The notes beneath the pieces are model-generated. The model did no database searches. It had not been told where the DNA came from and saw nothing but the letters and a program-made list of their open reading frames with translations. Below, one piece after another: positions 22,196-33,300 of a stretch of DNA of 64,000 nucleotides. Location of the stretch: assembly GCA_944472135.2 (NCBI GenBank), contig OX235270.1, forward strand, positions 75,215,168 to 75,279,167, written 5' to 3'. This DNA comes from Trichobilharzia regenti (Eukaryota; Platyhelminthes; Trematoda; Strigeidida; Schistosomatidae). A program made the position numbers and the translations under genes. How positions within the stretch are numbered: the first letter of the stretch is position 1; each line of letters begins with the position of its first letter.

Positions 22196-25100
22196 AGTTA
22201 TACTCTACCATATTGCCCAAGTTTTACACACATATCAAAAATATTCATCTTATCCATAATGTGTCACCCAACTGTTTCATTTTTATCTTCCTCATTTTAG
22301 GTTGTCAGTCTTCGTAGACATTCTGCTAGATGTCGTCGTACATAGTGTCTGCAAGCAGTCTTTCAATACATCTACCTCCCGCAAAGTTATTGTTACGATG
22401 CCTTTAAATCATTTACATTTGGCCGTAATACAATTAGTGTGCTAATATTACTGATGCAATGACATGCAAGACTTGTACATGTTACTGTGAAGTTTGCCTG
22501 TAATAACATTCCCTCCATAGTAAATAGAATGCTTGTGATAACAATTCGTCATTATCTTTTCATTGCGTTGATAGGTGCGTATATATTAGAAAAAAGCTAA
22601 CCTTGTCGTATTAGTTCTCTAAATTACAATCACTAAGTGCCCATTACCTCTGCTGAATACCAAGTGCTACTCGTGGCCCATGAACTACTTATTACTGCAT
22701 TCGTAAATAACTGTCAAACTATTATTACATAGAGTAGTGAAACAGAAGGCGTATGAAATTTAGATATTAATGTGTATCTGAAGTTAACGACACAATATAT
22801 ATGTACATGTTTCATTTCCAAGCAAGAGAATTTTATAGGGTGATGTAGGGCTGAGCGCAGTGAGTTAAGAGTGTATTCTTTACTGTATACATATTGTATG
22901 AGTGAAATGCTTCTATTCAATTTTCGGCAAAGCTTCAATATCGTCCTGCAGGGTTTCTTCAATGCACTCTCAGGGAACAATACTTGGTACTGAGGAATCC
23001 AGCCAAAAGCATCTGTGACACAGTCGAATGACTTTTTCAACTAAAAGCCGCAATACTGATATTAAGTGTGATTTACCTGTAAACTGAGGGACTCTAGTGT
23101 AACACAGCACCATATCCCAGCAGGGTATTCTTTGTGTTTTACAGGTACAAGTAGAATTCATGGACTAAGCATTTGTCAAATATGGAGGCGACCCACTGAG
23201 TCACTTAGACGAAGGGCTGAGGAAATGCGATACCTTATACACGCACCTTCAGATGTAGGCATGTGTCACTTCACATGAACTCTGAGCCATATCGAGTAGG
23301 CATTCCTTTAAATCCACCCTACCTTGTACGCTGAATTTTTGTTCGTATATACGTGATGAATTGGTGCGTTTCGTGGTTTGCCTATAATTACGGAATGTAC
23401 ATTATATTAGGGAACACAAATGGATTTTGTGAAAACCAGTGGTGTTCCTTTTCTAGTCTTAACTGATGTCACATTGATTGACACGATTAAAGGAATAGAT
23501 TGTAACATGGTGTTTTCTGTAGCTGCGAAACATAGATACCTAGTTTCGAATTGACATCATGCGTCTAATCCTGTTAACCTACGGGCATAGTTTATCCTTC
23601 ACGATACCTAGAAGTCAAGAGCAGACTGTCTTGGACAGACCTAGTTTTACTTTGTGACTAATTGGTGAGTCACCTGGTGTTGTGGTAGTAGAAAAAACAA
23701 CTCCAAACCTTAGTATTTTCTAGATATGAACATATTTACTTACTTTGGCGACAATTTCATATTAGGGATATTAACCTTTACTTAGTAATTTGGATCCGAA
23801 AGTAAACGCCATATTACTAAGTTATTCAAAAGACAGAATGATGAGTGAAATAGTACTCGGATACTTATTCTAACGAAACCGAATAATGATAATCGTTTAG
23901 CCTACCAATATGCCGCTTACTTTCAGTCTTAATTTAAAGACAAATTTAGTTGCTCACTAAATTAATAGTTTCAGAAGACTGCTCTACTCCTGTCTTCGAA
24001 ATACTTTGCCCGATCGTGTTTTACTTCAAAATATTTGTATACTGGCCAGTTGATGTTGCTTATCCAGTTACACTGTTTTTCAGTTAATGTCGCACCTATT
24101 TCCTATCAAACGAAATATCCCTCAAACCATCAACGAGTAGCCATCGTTTTTAAATAAATAACCTTAACTATTCGCATGTAAACAATGCTAATGACTTTAT
24201 CACTTACGTGATGTTTCAACTTTCGATTAATCAGTTTTCCCATTCATGAGCACCTGTTTCAATTTTAACGGATAGTTCTAACCTTTGACTACTGAATTAA
24301 TACGTTTCGTTATATACCATCCTTACGAATTATAGGTACTAATAATAATCACTGCTAACAGATTTATCACGAGAACGAGAATGCACTCCATACTGACGAC
24401 AATATACCTCAGAGGCGGTAGCATCTTCTAAACGCACTACTCAATACAACACATGACCCTAACTCTGTAGCTCACAACATTCTATAAAGTTAGTGGTGAC
24501 TATTAACAAGTAGAATGTCTATTTGAGGTATAGGGAATATATTTATTAGTGATTCGACACAAAATACAAAATCAACGGTACTGGAAACCACTTTCTTCAG
24601 CAACGAATCCAACGAGGTCACTGGAACTACAGATTACCTAAAAAAAAAAGGGTGCACAGCATGTATACATGAATATAACTGCCAATATAATATTAACGAG
24701 ATACCAAAGTAAGAATTAATGAAAGTTTATATCAATATGCGATTACATCAATTACTATTTTTGACACAAGTGGATATTTAGACGAAGTAATACGACGTAA
24801 TTTGTCTGAGTCGTGCATTGTTGTATTTGTGCAACACAATTTGGACAATATGGTCACGCATGGACTTGTCATAGGAATACATATGAAATTAATACAGTTA
24901 AGAGGTCAGAAAATAAATTCACGTCGAATTAAGATCACATATCGAAGGTCAAAATAACAATGAACATCACTAAACCAAATAACAGGTATTAGTACATCTA
25001 CCCTGACTGGTATCCAAACCAAGTTTAACAAAGAAGGTTTTGTGTGATGACAAATAGTTTTGGAACTCACAAAAGTGGTTTAAACTTCCGAATCACACTT

Positions 25101-25600
25101 CGGATTCCACAAACTTTAGGACCCAATCCAAACACGTTTTACAGATAGGTTTAAAAAAATGTGCAAACGTCAATTTTATGTTCTGTCCATATAACATGTT
25201 TCGAAATAGAGGAGCTGGGACCCCAATAATGGCTTCTGAAGATTCTGTTGCTTCTGGGGGCATTTAGAAACATGATGCGTAGCCCTTACTTGCAGAAATC
25301 GATGAGTCCCCCCTAAATGGATACAGCAGCCGCTTCTAAACCTGACGTCCATAGCTTTAAGAGATGTCGGACACTACTTCTACGTGGTTTCAAATTAATT
25401 TTGTGAATTAACTTTGAACAAACGCATATAATTTGGCGTCAGGGCAATAACAAAAATCGGAAGTTTATGAAACCAAACTCAATAATAGAACAAAATGACG
25501 CACACCACAGATGTCTTTACGTACCTGATCACGAGAATGGTATTGAAATCCACCAAATTACTAAAATGTTGCAGTGTGCATTTAAATCATTTAAAAATTT
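22196..25600. other. Unassigned DNA within the inverted-repeat segment
   Basis: No gene or recognised repeat was found. Open frames such as the one at 22714-23040 (minus strand) have no motif or codon pattern that supports them. This is the largest unexplained part of the 8.76-kb segment and the place to search for captured host sequence. Confidence 0.45.
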
Positions 25601-26150
25601 TGGCAGAAAACAGTGAATGTTGTAGGTTATCGCAAAACATATCGCAGTTTCTGCCCATTCGTGAACACTAATTTTCCCTTGTATCTATGCATCCCATTGA
25701 CTTTCAGCCATCAAAACACCACACGAAAGTGCGGAAGGATGCACGAATTCGATATCAATCATATTTCGGTTCCTGCAACAGTAATAGGTACTGCACAACA
25801 GCTGATAGGGAAATTCGAGATCGAGTACAGGTTTCCGCCAAGCTGCAAGGAAATCTATCGAATGACAGTCATTGAAATGTACGCAAAGCTTACTCGGTAT
25901 GCCAAATAATCATTGCATGAACCATGTATTTAAGCGTCCTGTCACACAAGCAATCAGTAAATGCTCAAGAACGATATCGAACAACAATTTTCGGCGAAGT
26001 TTAAGAATAGGGTCCCAAGCGATGCGAACGCACAATGACCTTGAGCCGACCAATCAGAAAATAGGACGATTTTTGCATAAAATTTTACGTATATTTACAC
26101 AAAAATGCATGAAAAAAAGATTAAACGGATTATATTTCTCTGATATGACT
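25601..26150 (+). other. Unassigned stretch with overlapping open frames
   Basis: Two overlapping frames (25613-25909 and 25872-26153, 98 and 93 codons) cover this stretch on the + strand. Neither has a motif I recognise. It also contains the left arm of the inverted repeat around the CCCTAA array. It might be a decayed coding region of the segment itself, but that is only a suggestion. Confidence 0.3.
25984..26057 (+). repeat. Left arm of inverted repeat around telomere-like array
   Basis: A 26-bp block at 25993-26018 (from ggcgaagttt to gggtcccaa) is the exact reverse complement of 26704-26729. Looser similarity extends to the aatgaccttga motif on one side. Confidence 0.75.
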
Positions 26151-26401
26151 TAAAAATACTTTCCAGTTGCGATGAAGAGTAACAGTTGCTAATTTGGACT
26201 AGTTTCTGTAGATGTATTCACCAAAGAGACTGAAGGTGTGTTGTTTTGAGAATGGTTCATCTCTCTTCTATTGCTGTGTAGTCCTCTCCTAAGCCCTCGG
26301 TTTAGTTACTATGGTTCCAGTAAGGGCGTTGGCGACTACATACAAGGGAAATAAGGATAACAAAAGAACTTGAAATAAACGAAAAATCTATTCCTAATCG
26401 C

Positions 26402-26545
26402 TACCCTAACCCTAACCCTAACCCTAACCTAACCCTAACCCTAACCCTAACCCTAACCCTAACCCTAACCCTACCCTAACCCTAACCCTAACCCTAACCC
26501 TAACCCTAACCCTAACCCTAACCCTAACCCCTATCCTAACCCCAA
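26402..26545. repeat. Interstitial telomere-like array (CCCTAA)n
   Basis: About 140 bp of CCCTAA units, equal to TTAGGG on the other strand. One unit lacks a C (CCTAACCC) and another is CCCTACCC, and the right end is degenerate. TTAGGG is the usual metazoan telomere repeat. Here it is internal, inside the 8.76-kb segment and inside a retrotransposon, so it does not mark a chromosome end. Confidence 0.97.
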
Positions 26546-26671
26546 CGAGATGTTAACACATTGTCCAAACAGTAATAAAAGTGTTATCTGGGTGAAACTT
26601 GCTCCTTATTTGATGAATAGGGTTGATATTTCAGCTATGATAATGACAGGAACCGTTAGCCAATGACTAGC

Positions 26672-26740
26672 ATGCGTTCAAGGTCATTTGAGCGTTGAAG
26701 GTTTTGGGACCCTATTCTTAAACTTCGCCCAATTTTCATA
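26672..26740 (-). repeat. Right arm of inverted repeat around telomere-like array
   Basis: This is the mirror of 25984-26057, with the 26-bp exact block at 26704-26729. The arms are separated by about 0.65 kb that includes the CCCTAA array. Confidence 0.75.
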
Positions 26741-26872
26741 TGAATTCATCCAACAAGAGCAAAATAAGCACCGAAATCGCGTCTACTGCGTTTGCTGGAC
26801 GGCTAGCTACAACTCGAATCAACGAAACCGCGCAAATGCCGTCAAGGTTAAGCCAGAGGCGCCACTTCAAAT

Positions 26873-26896
26873 AGGGGATATGCTTTATCAACGCCC
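26873..26896 (-). repeat. Right terminal inverted repeat
   Basis: On the minus strand it reads GGGCGTTGATAAA then GCATATCCCCT, pairing with 18138-18161. Confidence 0.8.
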
Positions 26897-26904
26897 GTTT
26901 ATTT
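26897..26904. repeat. 8-bp target duplication GTTTATTT, right copy
   Basis: Same eight bases as 18130-18137. The sequence then continues as Gypsy RNase H ([13 protein letters not shown]). Confidence 0.85.
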
Positions 26905-28441
26905 AGCAATCAAGCACTTTCGACATATGCTGGAAGGTACACCTTTTACTGTCTTTACAGACCACAAAGCTCTAACGAAAGCCTTATCAGCAAAACAGGA
27001 TAACTACTCTCCACGCGAACTACGACATCTCAAGTTTATATCCCAGTTCACCTCCGATCTGCGACACATAAAGGGTAAAAACAATGAAGTGGCAGACGCT
27101 TTATCACGTATGCACATTGATAACATTGTATGCCCAGACATCGACTACGAACATCTCTCAAACTTACAACGAGACGACGCCGAACTCAAAAAGATCATGT
27201 CTTCTAAAACAACATCTCTAAACCTCGAGGCAATTCCTTTCGGCACGACAAAAGTTATCTGCGACACCTCTACAGGTAAATATCGACCTTTCGTTCCAAT
27301 AGCTATGAGACATTCAGTATTTGGGAAGTTACATAATTTGTCGCATCCTGGTGTTAGCGCTACTACCAAGCTACTAAAGGAAAGATTTATATGGCCAAAC
27401 ATTAACAGCGATGTTAAGAAGTGGACACGAAATTGCTTGTCTTGTCAAAGAGTCAAAATCAACCGGCACACCAAAGCACCACTTGGTCGCTTCCCTAACC
27501 CCGACTCTAGATTTGACCATGTACATGTAGACATAGTTGGTCCACTGCCTCCTTCCAATGGTTTTAACTATATTCTAACCTGCATTGACAGATTTACTCG
27601 TTGGCCAGTAGCAGTTCCATTAATCGACGTCTCAGCTGAAACGGTAGCTAAAGCTTTAGTCGAAAACTGGATAGCCAATTTTGGTGTCCCATCAATTATC
27701 ACTACAGACAGAGGTGCCCAGTTTGAAAGCCGACTGTTTGACCAACTAACTGAATTACTAGGCATTAAACGAATACGAACGACAGCGTATCATCCTAGTT
27801 CCAACGGTATGGTCGAACGATTTCATCGACAACTCAAAGCTGCGCTCGCTGCTTCTTTGACTCGAAACGATTGGTCAACCAAACTTCCACTAGTATTACT
27901 TGGTATACGAGCTACTATAAAGAAAGATATTGGCTGCTGTGTTTCCGAACTAGTCTATGGAACAACATTACGATTACCAGGAGAATTTTTCACCCTGGGT
28001 AACCAAGTTCCACACGATATGACTGGTTACGTGCACCAGCTAAAACGACACATGAACGAGCTAAAGATATCAATTCCACGTCAGCAGGAACGAGCGTCAT
28101 ACATCCCGTCACAACTGACAGATTGTACTCACGTCTTCGTCAGGAGAGAAGGTGTACAACGACCACTTCAACCCGCTTATGATGGCCCATTCAAAGTTCT
28201 AAACAGAAACGCGAAAGTTATCACGATAGAAAGATTGAATAAAACAGAAGCCATCAGTATCGACAGAGTCAAACCAGCGTTTCTCGACGATTTCGAAGCC
28301 AACGATAAGAACCAGCTGAACGACGTGCCAACACCTACATCCACACAAGCTTCAACGTCGACAGAGAAGCCAGCGAAAACAACACGATCTGGTAGACGAG
28401 TCCATTGGCCTAAACGTTACGTGCAAGTCATCGAAATATAA
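26897..28441 (+). CDS. Gypsy Pol, second part (end of RNase H, integrase)
   Basis: An open frame continues the interrupted polyprotein. Counting from the Met at 26927, FTDHKAL and [10 protein letters not shown] complete the RNase H signature. The integrase zinc-binding segment has HNLSHPG and CLSCQRVK (HHCC). The integrase core has catalytic Asp202 (HVDIVG), Asp261 (TTDRGAQF) and Glu297 (NGMVERFH), the usual D,D35E spacing. A C-terminal segment with IDRVKPAFL ends the frame at 28441. The integrase makes the LTR ends join target DNA. All three catalytic residues are present, so this part decayed little after insertion. The Met at 26927 is not a real start. Confidence 0.93.
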   Translation, partial: VYLAIKHFRHMLEGTPFTVFTDHKALTKALSAKQDNYSPRELRHLKFISQFTSDLRHIKGKNNEVADALSRMHIDNIVCPDIDYEHLSNLQRDDAELKKIMSSKTTSLNLEAIPFGTTKVICDTSTGKYRPFVPIAMRHSVFGKLHNLSHPGVSATTKLLKERFIWPNINSDVKKWTRNCLSCQRVKINRHTKAPLGRFPNPDSRFDHVHVDIVGPLPPSNGFNYILTCIDRFTRWPVAVPLIDVSAETVAKALVENWIANFGVPSIITTDRGAQFESRLFDQLTELLGIKRIRTTAYHPSSNGMVERFHRQLKAALAASLTRNDWSTKLPLVLLGIRATIKKDIGCCVSELVYGTTLRLPGEFFTLGNQVPHDMTGYVHQLKRHMNELKISIPRQQERASYIPSQLTDCTHVFVRREGVQRPLQPAYDGPFKVLNRNAKVITIERLNKTEAISIDRVKPAFLDDFEANDKNQLNDVPTPTSTQASTSTEKPAKTTRSGRRVHWPKRYVQVIEI

Positions 28442-28856
28442 CTTACTATGAATTTTCATTTTTATTATCTTTATTCGTAATTGTCATTTGATTACTCATT
28501 TAACTGATTAATATTTTCATACATAAAACACGTCACTATTATTTTAACATCGATATTTCCTATATTATTACATTTAATCACATCTCGCTTATAATGCACT
28601 TATCGTTCTCGTCTACAGACTACAGATCCCCGGACAATTTTATCGTTCCTTATATATTCTATTACGATTAGTAATTGCACTTTCCCTAGATTATCGCATT
28701 TATTATCGACGTTATTAACCGCATTAAACTGCTCATTTTTCAGCTTAATAAATCGCCTTCTGTGTACTATCGCTGCTACGTATAACGCTGACGCATGTTA
28801 TTTTCGAACACTTAAATGTATTTTTTTTATATTTTAGTGTTCTGGTGGGGGAATTA
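28442..28856 (+). other. Gypsy 3' non-coding region with polypurine tract
   Basis: About 0.41 kb of AT-rich sequence follows the Pol stop. The run ggtgggggaa at about 28844-28853, just before the 3' LTR, has the place and purine content of a polypurine tract that primes plus-strand synthesis. Confidence 0.75.
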
Positions 28857-29157
28857 TGTAGTACCCCTATACCAACCGTAAACATGCTTTTTAATCTAAT
28901 TTGTATACTTGCATTATATGTGTATACAGACTGATTTTATATATACTTTGGAAATACTTGTCCATTCACTGTTGAATATTACCTTGACACAATTTCGAAT
29001 TTGACTACTGCTTCAATACATATTCGTAATCTTCGCAAGTGCCTTTTGATTTACGTTGTGAGCATCGAGTAGCCACAACGTCTGCGCACATCAATAAGAA
29101 CGAAGAAATACATAGAATATATGTGTACAGCAGTTTAGTCAGACAACGCACGCAACA
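28857..29157 (+). repeat. 3' LTR of the Gypsy element
   Basis: It is 301 bp, with the same ends as the 5' LTR. It differs from it at 29040, 29061 and 29064 (T, A, A here). Two of the three differences lie in CpG dinucleotides of the 5' copy. Confidence 0.97.
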
Positions 29158-29161
29158 AGCC
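29158..29161. repeat. Target-site duplication AGCC, right copy
   Basis: Pairs with 15018-15021. Confidence 0.85.
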
Positions 29162-29709
29162 CTCCATATCTTGATGTCATCAGCAAACAGTAAGCAGGAT
29201 GACTTAACTACCGATGGAATCTCATTAACATAAATCAGGAAAAGAAGTGGGCCTAGAATTGTACCCTGAGGTACGCCACTCTTAACCGATTCCCATGTTG
29301 ATAAAACCCCGCTAACTCGTACTCTTTGTCTTCTGTCCTTTAGAAAGTCTTGAATCCAGTCGGTAACCACTTTATTGATTCCCAGACTACCTAACTTTAC
29401 TAGAAAACCTGAATGAGAAACCCTGTCAAACGGCTTGCTAAGGTCTATGAATATGGCATCCACCGGTATATTAGCATCAGCTGAGCTTGCCCAACTTTCT
29501 CTGGCCAAAAGAAGGTTGGTCAAGCAAGAATGACCTGCTCTAAAACCGTGCTGTTCCACAGCGAAAAGTTTGTTCCCTTCAATGAACTGAATGATAGCAT
29601 CACGAATTATTCTTTCTAGTAGTTTAACAACAATACTGGTCAAACTAACAGGACGATAGTTCTGAACTAAGTTTCTAGATCCGGTTTTGAAGACCGGATC
29701 ACCTGACAC
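29158..29709 (-). pseudogene. CR1/Jockey-type LINE, upstream part of reverse transcriptase
   Basis: On the minus strand from 29709: VFKTGSRNLVQNYRPVSLTS, the FRAGHSCLTNLL block, IDLSKPFDRVSH (motif A region, with Pro where Ala is usual), GVPQGTILGPLLFLIYVNEIP (motif B region) and LFADDIKIWRA (catalytic FADD). The frame then meets the 3' LTR at 29157. The rest is at 14185-15021. There is no endonuclease domain upstream, because the sequence changes to RTE near 29705-29715; the LINE copy is 5'-truncated, as is common. Confidence 0.92.
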
Positions 29710-30720
29710 GTGACACTGTCATCACATAGTTGTTGAATGAGATTGATAAGGATTTGGGCACTTCACATCATAGTGTTGAAGTAGTCTCCAAATTACTTCT
29801 CGGTCAACGCTGTTTGGTGAGGGCCTTTTTGATATCGATGAAGTTGAGTTAGAGGTTTGTCTGCCATCTTGTGATCTGTCCGGCGATGATGATGATGTGT
29901 AGAGTTACTATTGGATCATCACATGATTTGCTTTTCCTGAAAACATCTTGTTCTGGTCGGTGAGGCGGGGTTCTGCATCCAGTGCATCTTTTATTCTTTG
30001 CAGGGTGATACAACTTAGTATTTTTCTTGATGTGAGCAAGAGCATGATTCTTCGCTATTCTTGCAAAAGATTAACTAAGACGCCCTTCTTTGGCAGCTTG
30101 ACAAGGTGGCCAGTCTTTCTTCCAATCGGTAGGCACATTTCCTTCCTCTCGTTGGGGGATTGGTGTCCACTGACAGGCAGTTCTGTGGGTGCTGTTGGTG
30201 GTGGTGTGTTTCTGGAAGAGTTGTGGGCGATGATAGTCGATGATAGTTGAAGAGTCCTTTGAAGTGATCAGCCCATTGTTTGATTTGTCTCTACTCCTTG
30301 GTAATCAAGTTCCCTTGAACATCTCTTATTTATTTCTTCGTCTGCGTTAATCTCTTCCCGAGTAGAGACGTGGTTATTTGAAATAATTTCCTGAGGTCTC
30401 TTTACCTTCGGTCCTCCTGTACTGCTTTAGTAGTCAGCCAGCGTGTCGTAGAATTGTCTTTTGTCTTTCTTGGCACTCTTCTCGACTTCTGTATTCAGTA
30501 CAGTGTATGTTGATCTTAGCTTCTCCTTCTGTTGTTCATCTTTGCACTCATTCACCCTCTGTTTCACCGTCCTCCTCTCTTCAGTTAGCTTCTTGGTAGG
30601 TGTTTGCCAGTGTAGTTGAAGATTGGACGATCAATTCATGGTTGTTTGCTCAAACCCAGCTTCCCTTTATTTTCACGGAGGCATCAACACACCAGTCATC
30701 GTCTCATCGGTCGCTGTTCA
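29705..30720 (-). pseudogene. RTE-type LINE, upstream part (outermost layer of nest)
   Basis: Broken minus-strand frames read WKTGHLVKLPKKG, then a decayed RRIMLL...KIL block, LNFIDIKKAL (motif A region, where intact copies have FEKAFD) and SLSTSFNNYV, aligning with LPKKGDLSQCKNWRGIMLL, LNFIDFEKAFDS and HLIQQLYDN of the copy at 50375-51757. Where the match stops near 29705 the CR1/Jockey LINE begins. The match resumes at 14180 on the same strand. The left limit at about 30720 is approximate. Confidence 0.75.
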
Positions 30721-32721
30721 AAAAGAACGTAAAAAACAGTCGGAAACCTTAGTTTATTATGCTGCTTATATGTTGGTGTTACAATAAAGAATTTTCGAGT
30801 CGCCGATCGGTGTTCTGGTTTTTGCGTCCGTTAGTACTAAGCGTTTATGAAAGGCTTCGAGGGACAGCGAGAGGCCCGGCGTAGCAAGAGCTGGAGATTA
30901 ACGGTTTTGAGACGTGATTGACAGTAGGTATGAACCTTAAGGTAGTGCGTCATGGGTTCAAGCAGGCTATGTTGATTATGTCTAAATGTATCAAGAGCTG
31001 TGTAACCGGTTAAATTGTAGTTTCCGCGCACTTTATTATGTAGGTACACAAGCAATGAATTGTATAAAACGACATTTGGAGCTGACGATAGATGATCAAG
31101 GCTATTCCTGGTGCTATTACTGACATCTTCAATGGAATCGTTTACATAAGAGGTGTTTTTGAGATATGTATGACAATGTGTAATGAAAATTTCGTCGTCA
31201 GACTTGACTAGTGATCAAATCCTGTGTCTAAAACTTTCATGATAAGAGCAGGAAGAGTGCTTCGAGTAAGGTAAAAATGCACCATTATGGTTAGGTGGAT
31301 CTTATCAACTGCACGTCCCACTTCACATTAACAGATTATTGAAGTAACCGTCGACCCTAAGTTACTACATTTACTTGTACGACATGAAGCAACATATGTT
31401 TGGCATCTTGCAGTATACAGATGGGCAGATGGTTAAATAAGGTGACTTTAGTGTACCGGACATTGCAGTATTATTCTTCAGCTCACTAAATCCTAATAAT
31501 TTTCATGATTTTCTACTCCACAGAAACATACGCGAAGTCCTACGCATTGTTAGGCAAACAATCTCGAAATTACATAGTAAGTCTGCAGCCCATTAAATTG
31601 GCTTAACCTTCATTAAACCAACCTCACGAATTACATTATCCCATAGTAAAGCGATGAATTGAATAGTAATAGTAGTTTATATTTCGTATGAGCAGGTACA
31701 TTTTTATATGAAATCCATTCAATTTTTACAGGCACAATCAAATATGGTATAAATTACAGTCATGAAATAACAATAAATTAGCACTTTTTCAAAAGTTTAA
31801 ATGGCCGAATTATAATATAAGCGATCAGAACAGGTCCGTATAACTTTTAAGTTGTAAACCCTTCACTAAGTTCATCGTTAAGGCTGAGCGGTAATCCAGA
31901 CTTCATCTCCTGCTGATAAGTGTAATCAACTGATGAACAGACCGTATTTCGGCGAGAAGTGAAAATTAAGAGCAATAAAACATTTCATTAATTCACAGAA
32001 AACAGTTCTAGTGAGGAATACTCTCTCTTCAACGTCACACAAATATAAGGACCTCCACAATATGGACTTATGAAAATTTATTCCATATGTCCATATGAAT
32101 GCATTGATTCTATTAATTCTACCTAAAATTTTTGAGCAAATTAAGTTATTTGTAATCTACTGATGGCTTTGACATTAATGAAATATGCACAAATAGCCCT
32201 TAAATATTTCTAAATATTAGATTATCATACGCATATTTCAACATTGAACTCATGCATAAATAATACATTCTAGCTCATTAAATGGACAATTATCTTCTTC
32301 AGTGCACTTTCAACACCCATGAGAATATCCTATATTTGTTAGGCTAGCAATCAAATAAGCAGACAGTAACACAACACCAGTAAGGTTAAGAAAATTATTT
32401 ACACACCGAATCCACATTACGTCATATCAGTAGGTGCAATTATGTATTAAATACCCCCTGCAGATAACCTTTCAAATCACAGTGATTTCTGCCCCCATAC
32501 ATATGAGGTGAAATAAAGCATCTACAGGATGGCCTATGTTTATGTGGAGGTCCAGTCAGCATTTATAGATGATTTCTGTGTACTGATTGCATCCACTTGT
32601 CAAATAATGCTCTCAGGCGCAATTACACTGAAGAAGCTGTGGCTTATACGGCGGAAGGTACAGAAGTATCCTTTTTTATTTTTCGTCAAGTAATTTATAA
32701 TGATTCACCCTTGTTTGGGGT
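30721..32721. other. Unassigned DNA
   Basis: No gene, structural RNA or recognised repeat. A 72-codon minus-strand frame at 30837-31055 has no motif. Confidence 0.45.
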
Positions 32722-33300
32722 TCAAATTATTGCAGGAAGTTCGTAAATGCTATGGTCTGGACATTCATACTCTAATGCTTTGATAACGGAGTATTCAGTG
32801 GTCTTCACGTGTGTCCAAACGACCGACTTACTGCAACTGCATATAAGGAAACTTACCTCTGCCTTTGGACCTGGCTTCCACCACTTTTCGGCGACGGTTC
32901 TTCTAGGGACATTCACAAATGTCAAGTAAAAGTCAAAGCACTTGACTTTCTTTGGCTTAATACTGACACAAATGGTATCATCCCACTGTCCAGTAAGGTG
33001 AAGGCAAATTGTTACATTATGGAACTGAAAGCCAGGAAAAGCTGAGCAATTCACCATGGAAAGTGAATACCAACTCTTCGTTCCCAGTCGAGCTGCATCA
33101 CTATTGACAGGCCAAGTGTACATGCTTTCTCTCGGAACATTCTTGCGAAGTTCAAATATTCGTTGAGGATGCCGACTTGCCAATATATCAGGATCCAAAG
33201 CCATCTCTGAGAATCGCAGCTTTCTCACCGCAGTCAGTGCCAAAAACCAGTGGCAGGCACCTGCCTGTTCATTTAGGTAGGCACAGCTAAGGAAAAACCT
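32722..33300 (-). CDS. Unrecognised open reading frame, possible exon or retrocopy
   Basis: The minus strand is open for about 190 codons, from just after a TGA at 33303 down to 32722. There is no ATG near its start; the first Met is in FSEMALDPDIL. Residues such as QRIFELRKNVPRESMYTW, RTVAEKWWKPGPKAEVSF and TTEYSVIKALEYECPDHS look protein-like: mixed hydrophobic and charged, rich in Trp and Cys, without simple repeats. I recognise no family. It is the longest open frame in the window outside a transposable element. It could be an exon of a minus-strand gene, a processed copy of a gene, or the host part of an unknown element. No splice pattern is claimed. Confidence 0.35.
   Translation of the reverse strand, partial: RFFLSCAYLNEQAGACHWFLALTAVRKLRFSEMALDPDILASRHPQRIFELRKNVPRESMYTWPVNSDAARLGTKSWYSLSMVNCSAFPGFQFHNVTICLHLTGQWDDTICVSIKPKKVKCFDFYLTFVNVPRRTVAEKWWKPGPKAEVSFLICSCSKSVVWTHVKTTEYSVIKALEYECPDHSIYELPAII

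Larger units (their letters stand above)
18138..26896. mobile_element. 8.76-kb terminal-inverted-repeat segment without recognisable transposase
   Basis: The segment splits the Gypsy RNase H cleanly and is flanked by an 8-bp duplication. Its ends form imperfect inverted repeats: GAGCG...GCATATCCCCT at 18138-18161 and, on the other strand, GGGCG...GCATATCCCCT from 26896 back to 26873. This gives about 17 of 24 matches, including an unbroken run of 11. Inside are fossil LINE pieces (about 18.8-21.8 kb), a PLE-end repeat, unassigned DNA, and a CCCTAA array between inverted arms. The longest open frame is about 109 codons and belongs to LINE debris, so nothing resembles a transposase. It behaves like a non-autonomous DNA transposon with captured DNA. 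The superfamily is not determined. Confidence 0.75.
15022..29157 (+). mobile_element. Ty3/Gypsy LTR retrotransposon, interrupted
   Basis: The element is bounded by two 301-bp LTRs and a 4-bp target duplication and carries gag-protease-RT-RNase H-integrase in Gypsy order. Of its 14.1 kb, 8.76 kb (18138-26896) is a foreign segment inserted in the RNase H region, so the element proper is about 5.4 kb. The LTRs differ at three positions, all transitions, which points to a fairly recent insertion. There is a one-base frame break near 17975-17979. The element inserted in sense opposite to the LINE it interrupts. Confidence 0.95.

Noticed and set aside
26402..26545. Chromosome end
   Set aside because: The array is short and flanked on both sides by unique and transposon sequence that continues the Gypsy element, so it is interstitial.
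26402..26545. CRISPR array
   Set aside because: The units are 6 bp with no spacers, and the sequence is from an animal genome.
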